Positions 10,801 to 16,543 of a DNA stretch of 34,498 nucleotides are shown piece after piece (positions within the stretch are counted from its first letter, which is position 1; each line of letters starts with the position of its first letter). Source of the stretch: Lachnospiraceae bacterium. GTDB taxonomy: Bacteria > Bacillota > Clostridia > Lachnospirales > Lachnospiraceae. Position numbers and translations under genes: made by a program. The notes beneath the pieces were generated by a model. It did no database searches and had not been told where the DNA came from. It saw nothing but the letters and a program-made list of their open reading frames with translations. The stretch is from contig JAGAOO010000065.1 in NCBI GenBank assembly GCA_017623675.1, positions 1-34,498 of the forward strand, in the 5' to 3' direction.

Positions 10801-11357
10801 CAGTCCTCCGTCAGAGGGTACACATCCAGAATTCCCCCTCGAACAGCGTATTGCCCCGGACCATCTACCCAGTCTCTTTTTTCATACCCAAGGGCTGTCA
10901 TGGTCTGCCGGAATTCTTTCACATCAACCACATCACCACTCTGAATCCGATAGCGGTGTTTCTCCATGTGAGTCAGTTCCGGAAGACGCTCCATCAAGGC
11001 TTCCACCGGAAGTATAATGGTTGCTTCCTGCTGCTCCACCACTTGCTTTAGTATCTCAAGTCGTTGCCTCACAATGGCATTTCCATGGACATCTGCACTG
11101 TAAAACAACACATCCTTTGCCGGATACACCATAACCCTTCGGTCGAAAAAGCGATAATTCTCTTCTAATTGTCTTGCCCTCTGTTCACTATAAGTCACAA
11201 TTAACCGATAATGGGATTGGGCTCCCAGACAATGAACGGCACAACTAAAGGCGGTATCACTAAGACCGGATACCGCTGTAAATCCCTTCTGGTTCATTGC
11301 CTGCAAGATTGTCTGGTACGGTTTGCTTTCCAGTACCGGTGTCAAAATTGCTTTCAT
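7842..11357 (-). CDS. mfd: Transcription-repair coupling factor Mfd
   Basis: Mfd, 1171 aa, a DNA translocase that removes RNA polymerase stalled at lesions and recruits UvrA. In order: UvrB-like N-terminal region (GGILDVYPL near 175), RNA polymerase interaction domain of CarD type (SVGDYVVHENHGIGIYRG near 505), RecG-like helicase with P-loop GDVGYGKT at about 654-661, DEEQRFGV as motif II, TATPIPRTLHMSL as motif III, ETGLDISNVNT and QLRGRVGRS as later motifs, and a C-terminal TRCF domain. The ATG at 11357 has GGAAGG upstream; a TTG five codons earlier overlaps that site and was rejected. It follows pth by 64 nt. Length is normal. Confidence 0.97.
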   Translation of the reverse strand: MKAILTPVLESKPYQTILQAMNQKGFTAVSGLSDTAFSCAVHCLGAQSHYRLIVTYSEQRARQLEENYRFFDRRVMVYPAKDVLFYSADVHGNAIVRQRLEILKQVVEQQEATIILPVEALMERLPELTHMEKHRYRIQSGDVVDVKEFRQTMTALGYEKRDWVDGPGQYAVRGGILDVYPLTEDCPYRIELWGDEVDSLRSFDVESQRSIEELQGLVIYPATEVILTEERIAKGLKKMEADHKKCAKALKEAFQTEAYARLNRTMDTLREELVELHDAVGIDGYLTYFYDRLVSVLDYFPEDTKVFIDEPRRVEESARAYQLEFQENMKSRLEGGYILPGQAELLIDFPAVMQKLEQHSALLCTALIQNLEEWGISKEIHWESKLVQSYNNHFDLLVKNVSVWKKKGYRIVIVCTSSTRAKRIAAEFEDYDIVSFYSEDWNRDLKPAEVMVAAGRLTKGFEFPEQKLVVVSEGDIFQMSERTRRKRLKPRYSGEKINSFADISVGDYVVHENHGIGIYRGIEKIEVDKVAKDYITIEYKDNSKLYILASQLDLIQKFSGKDGARPKLDKLGGTAWQTTKNRVKGHVAGIAKELVELYAIRQEKEGYAFSPDTTWQKEFEEAFPYEETEDQLRAIEDTKQDMESHKIMDRLICGDVGYGKTEIAIRAAFKAVQDGKQVVYLVPTTILAQQHYATFTERMKNYPITIKMMSRFCTATEQKKIIEGLKTGMVDIVIGTHRLFSKDLVYKNLGLLIIDEEQRFGVAHKEKIKQMKKDIDVLTLTATPIPRTLHMSLIGIRSMSLLEEPPVDRQAIQTYVLEYNPELVREAVNRELARGGQVYYVYNRVNDIDLVTAQLQELLPEARIAFAHGQMKERELETIMYRFINGDIDVLVTTTIIETGLDISNVNTMIIQDAENFGLSQLYQLRGRVGRSNRRASAFLMYKRDKMLKETAEKRLQAIREFTDLGSGYRIALRDLEIRGAGNLLGEDQSGHMEAVGYDLYCKMLNDAIKEAKGELVEESFETTVELPVDAYIPATYVKNEFTKLELYKRIATIATSEAMEDMQDEMTDRFGEMPVAVQNLLEIARLKAKAHDAYISEISEKGNELHFVMYPRAKVKTDLIDDFMKQYNGKMRMSIGTAPVFILKTGTMGKKERINCVENVINAIYLLIDR

Positions 11358-11421
11358 GCTGCTACCTTCCAATATTCAAACTTCTTCCTTCTATCCAAAC
11401 TACAATGTAATTTGCTTTCTA

Positions 11422-11991
11422 CTATTTCTTCACATTCATCTGATTCATGGCAGTCTCCACATCTTCTGTCACAATTAATGTGACAGCCCGGCAGGCATCG
11501 TCTTTTCCTTCCTGGATTGCCGGTAATTCCTCTTTGGAGAATCTTCCCAATACATAGTCTGCCAAATCCCAGCCTTTCGGCTTGGCTCCTACACCAACCC
11601 GCACCCGGGAAAATACCTGAGTTCCTAAATGAGCGATGATATTCTTCATCCCATTATGTCCACCAGCACTTCCTTTTGCCCGAATCCGCAATCGCCCTAC
11701 ATCTAAATCAATGTCATCATAAATGACAATCAAATCCTCCTCCGGGTCAATCTTATAGTAATTGACTGCATCTGCAATACTTTCTCCACTTAGATTCATA
11801 TAGGTCTGTGGTTTTAAAAGCACTACCTTCTGTCCCTCTATGACACCCTTACCACAGACTGCCTTGTGTTTCTTTTCCGTCATACTAATATTATATTGAA
11901 CTGCCAATTGATCTATCACCGAAAATCCAATGTTATGCCTCGTTCCCTCGTATTCCTTCGTTGGATTTCCAAGCCCTGCAATTATTTTCAT
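11422..11991 (-). CDS. pth: Peptidyl-tRNA hydrolase
   Basis: Pth, 189 aa, which hydrolyses peptidyl-tRNA released by abortive translation and recycles tRNA. It begins MKIIAGLGNPTKEYEGTRHNIGF with the catalytic His in RHNIGF; LLKPQTYMNLSG and DDIDLDVGRLRIRAKGSAGGHNGMKNII are the conserved substrate-binding segments. The open frame runs 12 codons further upstream, but AGAGGAAG precedes the ATG at 11991 and the family begins there. It sits between the glmU-like gene (83 nt upstream) and mfd, the gene order pth-mfd being widely conserved in Firmicutes. Confidence 0.96.
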   Translation of the reverse strand: MKIIAGLGNPTKEYEGTRHNIGFSVIDQLAVQYNISMTEKKHKAVCGKGVIEGQKVVLLKPQTYMNLSGESIADAVNYYKIDPEEDLIVIYDDIDLDVGRLRIRAKGSAGGHNGMKNIIAHLGTQVFSRVRVGVGAKPKGWDLADYVLGRFSKEELPAIQEGKDDACRAVTLIVTEDVETAMNQMNVKK

Positions 11992-12074
11992 ATGAATACT
12001 TCCTCTCTTGGCATAAGGTGTCGCCACAGGTAACGGAGTCCTAATGCCATTTTCACATTTGATTTTACACTATT

Positions 12075-12824
12075 TTATACTTCGCGCTGTCTTAAAATCT
12101 CTGCTGCCTCTGCCAGTTGTTCCACTGTGTTCACACCTCTGGTTTCATCTGCCCGTTCCGTTGCCATAGCTCCAACTACAATGCCATTGCTTCCTTCATT
12201 CTCATTACGAAGAATCTCAATGGTATCGGTGAGGTAATATTCCTTCTGTGCATTGTGATTGGTAATCTTCGTCAGGCTTTCCGACAAATCTGCAGAACGA
12301 AATACATACATACCGGAATTAATTTCCCGAATTGCCTGCTCCTCAGGCGTTGCATCCTTCTGCTCAACAATTTTCAGAAAATTACCATCGGCATCCCGAA
12401 CAATTCTTCCATATCCGGTTGCATCTTCTAGTATGGTAGACAGTACGGTTACCTTTAATTCGTATAACCTGTGATATGCCAGTAATTCCTGCAAGGTTCT
12501 TCCTGTGATGATAGGTGTGTCACCGCAGAGAATCATGGTATCTCCATCGGTTCCGATAAAATCTGCAGCACATTTTACGGCATGTCCCGTTCCAAGCTGT
12601 TCCTCCTGAAGCACGTAAGTCACGCCATCTCCAACCCGTTCCTTTACCATATCTGCTTTGTGCCCTACCACCAGACAGATATCCTCTGCCCCTGCTTGCC
12701 TTGCCGCATCTATCACATATTCCACCATAGTCTTTCCGTCTATTTCATGTAATACCTTTGGCAAATCCGATTTCATTCTTGTTCCTTTACCTGCTGCCAA
12801 AATTACTGCTTTTAATTTACTCAT
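12075..12824 (-). CDS. UDP-GlcNAc pyrophosphorylase (GlmU N-terminal domain only)
   Basis: A 249-aa nucleotidyltransferase matching only the first domain of GlmU, which joins GlcNAc-1-phosphate and UTP to make UDP-GlcNAc for peptidoglycan. The signature LAAGKGTRMKSDLPKVLHEI opens the protein; QEEQLGTGHAVKCA, LCGDTP (metal-binding Asp), GYGRIVRD, EQKDA and EINSGMYVF follow as in GlmU. The left-handed beta-helix acetyltransferase domain (about 200 residues in full-length GlmU) is absent: a stop at 12075 is followed by only 83 nt before pth. The neighbourhood (glmU-pth-mfd) supports the identity. Glucosamine-1-phosphate acetylation would need another protein. GAGAGGG precedes the ATG. Confidence 0.9.
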   Translation of the reverse strand: MSKLKAVILAAGKGTRMKSDLPKVLHEIDGKTMVEYVIDAARQAGAEDICLVVGHKADMVKERVGDGVTYVLQEEQLGTGHAVKCAADFIGTDGDTMILCGDTPIITGRTLQELLAYHRLYELKVTVLSTILEDATGYGRIVRDADGNFLKIVEQKDATPEEQAIREINSGMYVFRSADLSESLTKITNHNAQKEYYLTDTIEILRNENEGSNGIVVGAMATERADETRGVNTVEQLAEAAEILRQREV

Positions 12825-12899
12825 TGTCTGCCCTCTCCGTTCTTTCTTTATTGTTCAAACATGTTCTTTCATTTCTTCTTTTATTATGCACGATTCCCC

Positions 12900-14216
12900 C
12901 TATTCTGCAAGAAGGTTTTCATCTGACTGAAGATATTCTGACAATATATATAAAGGAACATTGGTCATCCATTCTTCTCTTCTAAATGCTGACATAGAAG
13001 ACCGTATCGCATATTGCGGAGAGTACTTTCGGCAATAGCTCCGGAGGCTCTGTGCACGAAGATTTTCCTCTGACTTCACCTCAATAGGAATGATACTTTC
13101 ATTCTTCTGAACGATAAAGTCAATTTCAGCAGAAGAATTCTCTGTAGAATAGTAATACAATTCCATGCCGTTTGCTGTCAATTCCTGTGCAACGAACTGT
13201 TCCGTTAAAGCACCTTTGAATTCCGTAAATATCTGATTACCTTCCAATAGCGTTTTGGCAGACAAATTGGTTTTGGCCGCCAGTAATCCAACATCTAACA
13301 TAAACATCTTAAAAACAGACTGTTCCATATACGATATGAGAGGAATTCCGGGTTTTTGTACGCGGTAGCTTTTATGAATGAGTCCATAATCTGACAACCA
13401 TTGAATTGCAATCTCATAATCCTTGGCTCTTGCACCTTCTCTGACAATTCCGTATATAAATTTACGATTCTCTTTTGCAAGCTGTGCAGGAATCGAGTTC
13501 CATACCATTCGAATTCTGGGAATCTGCTCTTTTGGTGCATGCTTTGAAAAGTCATTTTCATAATATAATAGAAGTTGCTTTTGAACCTTCCGAACCTCTC
13601 CCATATCTTCTGTATCAATATAAGTCTGAACAGCTTCCGGCATTCCACCCACGTAATAGTATCGGCGTAACAAATCAGTATATTTGCTATGATATGCGTT
13701 TATGAGTGTATAGTCCTGTCTACACACCGGATTCACTAGCTCTTTCTCCCCGATTGCCATTAAGTATTCTCTGAAATTCAAGGGATACAAATGCAGAAAT
13801 TCAACTTTTCCAACCGGAAAAGATGTACCTTCATGAAGTGCCATTCCCAGCAAGGAACCTGCTGCAATAATGAAATATTGTGTTTCACTTTCACAAAAGT
13901 ATTTCAATGAAGCTAATGCTTTAGGTGCCTCCTGAATCTCATCGAAAATAATCAATGTTCGTGCCGGATTGAATCCGCGTCCGGCTTCTATCTTTAGTGC
14001 AGAAACAATCCGATTCAAATCATAGTCCAATTCAAAAATATTCCTAAGACTTGCATTATTATCAAAGCTGATATATATATAATCTTCAAAATACTGCTTT
14101 CCAAACTCTTTCATAAGCCATGTTTTGCCAACCTGTCTTGCACCATGAATAATCAAAGGTTTTCTATGCGTTTTACCTTTCCACCGAATTAAAGATTGCA
14201 TCAGTAATCGTTCCAT
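12900..14216 (-). CDS. AAA ATPase with DUF4143 domain
   Basis: A 438-aa protein of the AAA_14/DUF4143 family. Walker A is GARQVGKTW at about 25-32 and Walker B is LIIFDEIQEAP near 88-98. The C-terminal region contains SSAEIDFIVQ followed by IIPIEVKSEEN, an arrangement like a PD-(D/E)XK nuclease core. Such genes are patchily spread in anaerobes, often in many copies per genome, and their role is not established. The start at 14216 is chosen because GGTGGTGAT lies just before it and because a predicted promoter starts transcription near 14238, which excludes the longer frame from 14276. It lies 75 nt upstream of the glmU-like gene on the same strand. Three spaced direct repeats lie in front. 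Confidence 0.85.
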   Translation of the reverse strand: MERLLMQSLIRWKGKTHRKPLIIHGARQVGKTWLMKEFGKQYFEDYIYISFDNNASLRNIFELDYDLNRIVSALKIEAGRGFNPARTLIIFDEIQEAPKALASLKYFCESETQYFIIAAGSLLGMALHEGTSFPVGKVEFLHLYPLNFREYLMAIGEKELVNPVCRQDYTLINAYHSKYTDLLRRYYYVGGMPEAVQTYIDTEDMGEVRKVQKQLLLYYENDFSKHAPKEQIPRIRMVWNSIPAQLAKENRKFIYGIVREGARAKDYEIAIQWLSDYGLIHKSYRVQKPGIPLISYMEQSVFKMFMLDVGLLAAKTNLSAKTLLEGNQIFTEFKGALTEQFVAQELTANGMELYYYSTENSSAEIDFIVQKNESIIPIEVKSEENLRAQSLRSYCRKYSPQYAIRSSMSAFRREEWMTNVPLYILSEYLQSDENLLAE

Positions 14217-14244
14217 ACTATCACCACCTATTGTATTTATTGAT

Positions 14245-14273
14245 AATATATAGTATATTTTTATGCAGGTCAA
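14245..14273 (-). promoter_or_regulatory. Promoter of the DUF4143 ATPase gene
   Basis: On the minus strand TTGACC (14268-14273), a 17-nt spacer and TATATT (14245-14250). Five of six bases match consensus in each box. The -35 box overlaps the last two bases of the nearest 19-bp direct repeat, so a protein bound to the repeats could touch RNA polymerase directly. Confidence 0.75.
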
Positions 14274-14353
14274 CATTTTTCCAGACCATCTTTATAATAT
14301 TTCAACATTTTTCTAGACCATTTCTTGCATCACGCAATATTTTTCTAGACCAT
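14271..14353. repeat. Three 19-bp direct repeats at 32-bp intervals
   Basis: Copies of CAAYATTTTTCYAGACCAT start at 14271, 14303 and 14335. Copies two and three differ at one base, copy one at one other base. The 13-bp spacers are unrelated, but the period is exactly 32 bp both times, close to three helical turns, which places all copies on one face of the DNA. The array ends at the -35 box of the ATPase promoter. This looks like an operator or activator array for a DNA-binding protein not identified in the window. Confidence 0.8.
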
Positions 14354-14402
14354 CTTAAAATTGGACGAAAAAAATTCCGGCGAATCGTTCTTATCTTGAT
14401 TA

Positions 14403-15119
14403 TTATGGCATATTACCAAAGAAATCTGTCAACATGTACAGAACACCAAACAGTCCCACAAAGCTTTCAATGATACCAAAACCGGCAAACACCATACCAA
14501 GAACCGCCATGTTACGATTTCTCTTTGGTTTCATCAATGAAATCAAACAGATAATTGCAGAAGCCCATGGTATAATCCAGATGACCATACCTGTAAAGAA
14601 GGCTACAATACCCGAGACCAAGGCTGCTATTTCTAATGCTGTCACCTTATAGTCCTCATATTGCTTATACGCGTTTACTACTTCTACATTTTGATTGTCG
14701 CTGCTAATCATTTCATCATTATTAGACTCTACCCATTCTGTCGAAGGAATTGTAAGTGCATACTGTCTCATGGCCTCGTCAACAGACATAGACTTATTAA
14801 TGACTGACAATCCCGGATTCTGAGAATTAAAATGAACAACTACAGGCCTCCCATAATCACCCATATAGAACACTCCGGAGCTTCTGACAGGGGTTATATA
14901 TGCTCTTCGATACCAAACTCCATCCACACAGTATTCGTAGACCTGATATGGATTTCTACCCCTTGTAAATGATATGGTAGAAGAATTCTTTTGATACTTC
15001 ATATATGACTCACAGGAAACACCCTTCGCCATAGCATCATTGAACCTCTTTCCATCCAAAACATAGAACGGAGAAAACCTGCCTATACATATACGATCAT
15101 ACACTACATTATTATCCAT
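14403..15119 (-). CDS. Unknown protein with two C-terminal membrane helices
   Basis: A 238-aa protein I do not recognise as a named family. The first 170 residues are soluble and rich in Tyr, Arg and Ser, with RNPYQVYEYCVDGVWYRRAY in the middle. Two hydrophobic segments follow near the C-terminus (ALEIAALVSGIVAFFTGMVI and the segment after NRNMAVLGMVF), a layout like DUF4190-type membrane proteins in which the helices flank a short KPKRNRN loop. The start at 15119 has GAGGAGG 9 nt before it; the frame is open further upstream without a ribosome site. It is a single gene with its own promoter, divergent from the broken gene at 15423. GC and codon use resemble the neighbours. Confidence 0.7.
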   Translation of the reverse strand: MDNNVVYDRICIGRFSPFYVLDGKRFNDAMAKGVSCESYMKYQKNSSTISFTRGRNPYQVYEYCVDGVWYRRAYITPVRSSGVFYMGDYGRPVVVHFNSQNPGLSVINKSMSVDEAMRQYALTIPSTEWVESNNDEMISSDNQNVEVVNAYKQYEDYKVTALEIAALVSGIVAFFTGMVIWIIPWASAIICLISLMKPKRNRNMAVLGMVFAGFGIIESFVGLFGVLYMLTDFFGNMP

Positions 15120-15143
15120 ATTATTTCTTACCTCCTCTTCAAC

Positions 15144-15164
15144 CACTATATATTGAATATAGTG
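15144..15164. promoter_or_regulatory. Inverted repeat in the leader of the unknown membrane gene
   Basis: CACTATAT-ATTGA-ATATAGTG is a perfect 8-bp inverted repeat with a 5-nt loop, 25 nt upstream of the start codon and just before the Shine-Dalgarno. It could be an operator or an RNA hairpin that limits ribosome access. Nothing else in the window carries the same motif. Confidence 0.4.
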
Positions 15165-15236
15165 AACCACATCTGCAACTGAATTACCGTAACCTCCCAC
15201 AAAATATACAGATATGCGTAGCTGATAGTCTTTTAT

Positions 15237-15266
15237 ATTATATCATTATGTGACAGTTCTTTCCAA
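15237..15266 (-). promoter_or_regulatory. Promoter of the unknown membrane gene
   Basis: On the minus strand TTGGAA (15261-15266), an 18-nt spacer and TATAAT (15237-15242). The -10 box is perfect, the -35 box matches four of six. Predicted start near 15230 leaves a leader of about 110 nt that contains the inverted repeat at 15144. Confidence 0.6.
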
Positions 15267-15363
15267 CAGTTCTATTAAAAAATTTCTGTCAAATAGTCGT
15301 TGGCACGATTCTTACCCGGACGCTTTCTTTACGGTGATGGTTCCATTTTCAAAAATAGAAAAC

Positions 15364-15402
15364 GGCATCAGGCCTTCGTCACCTCCCGTGACGCCTCATG
15401 CC
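15364..15402 (+). other. Strong hairpin upstream of the broken gene
   Basis: GGCAT-C-AGGC-CTTC-GTCAC pairs with GTGAC-GCCT-C-ATGCC around the loop CTCCC. It ends 20 nt before the start codon at 15423 and next to its ribosome binding site GGAGG. It is GC-richer than its surroundings. No T-run follows, so a leader structure is more likely than a terminator. It matches no riboswitch I can name. Confidence 0.45.
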
Positions 15403-15422
15403 AAGAGATGGAGGATATTACC

Positions 15423-15855
15423 ATGAAGAGAAAACTTTTAGCAACCGGATTACTATTTACCTGATTTTGGCGGGGCTTATCGTTTTTCTGATGACTCCTT
15501 TGTGTCTGTGTCCGTATGTTATGTTGAGTTAACCCAAGCAGAAGCAGTAAAAAGTACCGAAGAAATTGTTAAGGACCGTATTGAATATCTTAATGGTTCC
15601 ATCACTTGGCAAGAGTACGAGGCAGGTGACCAAACATATTATGGTAGTCTATGTGTTTATAATGATGGTGATTTGTTGAGACAATATATGCATGAAATCT
15701 ACATTATTCGAGACAACAAAGTAATGAAACTATGTGTATGCAGCACAGGTGGTGTTATGTCTGGCGGGTCCGATGGTGAAACCACCATACAGGCAAATTC
15801 AGAGATGGTGGATCAATACACGCAAGAAATCTTGAATTCCCTTGAATTGAAGTAG
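15423..15855 (+). pseudogene. Broken gene for a small secreted protein
   Basis: GGAGG lies 8 nt before an ATG at 15423 that encodes MKRKLLATGLLFT, the start of a signal peptide, and then TGA at 15462. In the frame shifted by one base, an uninterrupted stretch from about 15442 to the TAG at 15855 encodes PDFGGAYRFSDDSFVSVSV and then a soluble domain ending NSEMVDQYTQEILNSLELK. The hydrophobic core and cleavage site of the signal peptide are missing, so a small deletion plus frameshift near 15440-15465 best explains it. A weak internal start at GTG 15502 could still give 117 aa of cytosolic product, but no ribosome site supports it. Family not recognised. A hairpin terminator follows. Confidence 0.65.
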
Positions 15856-15882
15856 ACATTGATTCATAAGTAATCAATAAGC

Positions 15883-15906
15883 AAGGGGCTGTAAAAACAG
15901 CCCCTT
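15883..15906. terminator. Bidirectional terminator between convergent genes
   Basis: AAGGGGCTGT-AAAA-ACAGCCCCTT, a perfect 10-bp stem with a 4-nt loop, lies between the convergent broken gene (ends 15855) and the acetyltransferase gene (ends 15923). On the plus strand TTTATACTTT follows; on the minus strand the stem is preceded by A and followed by GCTTATTG. It best serves the plus strand but may work both ways. Confidence 0.7.
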
Positions 15907-15922
15907 TATACTTTCTATCCAA

Positions 15923-16543
15923 TTATACAAACAACTCTTTCCGAAACCGAATGCTATCCTGCTCTGTTAACTGTCGAATCACTCTGCACGGATTTCCCGC
16001 CGCAAAAGAATTCGCAGGAATGCTCTTTGTTACAACACTCCCGGCACCAATCACACAGTTTTCGCCAATTTCTACTCCACCGCAAATAACTACATTACTT
16101 GCAATCCAGCAGTCGTTGCCAATGGTAATTGGTTTGCCATATTCATCATCATATAGCGTTCCATCCGATTTCTGTTTCATACGACGCTCCGCTCCCAAAA
16201 GCGGATGCACCGGTGTTGCCAAAGTACAATTCGGTCCAAAATATACATTATCACCTATTGTTACAGGACATGTATCTAGAATAGTGAGATTGAAGTTCGC
16301 ATATACATTCTCCCCCAACATTGTAAATTCACCATAGTCTACGAAAATCGGTCCTTGAATGTAACAACCTTCCCCATGATGTGGTAGAAGCCGACTCATC
16401 AACTCTCGGCGTTTCATTTCTTCCACCTCATAGGTATCATTATACTCTTTGGAAAGTCTATGAGCTTTCACTCTTAAATCTACCAGTTCCCGGTCGGAAG
16501 GGTCATAGATCTTTCCCTGAAGCATTTTTTCTTTCTCACTCAT
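15923..16543 (-). CDS. Maltose/galactoside O-acetyltransferase family protein
   Basis: A 206-aa sugar O-acetyltransferase of the Maa/LacA family, which transfers acetyl from acetyl-CoA to a sugar hydroxyl. The N-terminal mac domain (EKMLQGKIYDPSDRELVDLR) is followed by a left-handed beta-helix of hexapeptide repeats, with TPVHPLLGAERR holding the catalytic His, and the C-terminal GAGSVVTKSIPANSFAAGNPCRVIR. The true acceptor is unknown and detoxification is the usual suggestion. ATG at 16543 (or the GTG directly before it) overlaps the end of the RND gene by 8 nt, with AAGGAG inside that gene, so the two are translationally coupled. The pairing with an efflux pump is unusual. Confidence 0.9.
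   Translation of the reverse strand: MSEKEKMLQGKIYDPSDRELVDLRVKAHRLSKEYNDTYEVEEMKRRELMSRLLPHHGEGCYIQGPIFVDYGEFTMLGENVYANFNLTILDTCPVTIGDNVYFGPNCTLATPVHPLLGAERRMKQKSDGTLYDDEYGKPITIGNDCWIASNVVICGGVEIGENCVIGAGSVVTKSIPANSFAAGNPCRVIRQLTEQDSIRFRKELFV

Noticed and set aside
14217-14276. N-terminal extension of the DUF4143 ATPase
   Set aside because: The extra 20 residues are encoded across the predicted promoter and lack a ribosome site; the family starts near MERLL.
14271-14353. CRISPR array
   Set aside because: Only three 19-bp repeats with 13-bp spacers; CRISPR spacers are about twice as long, no cas genes are near, and the array ends at a promoter.
15502-15855. Intact 117-aa gene starting at GTG 15502
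   Set aside because: No ribosome site precedes the GTG, and a well-formed start and signal-peptide beginning lie upstream in another frame, which points to a broken gene.
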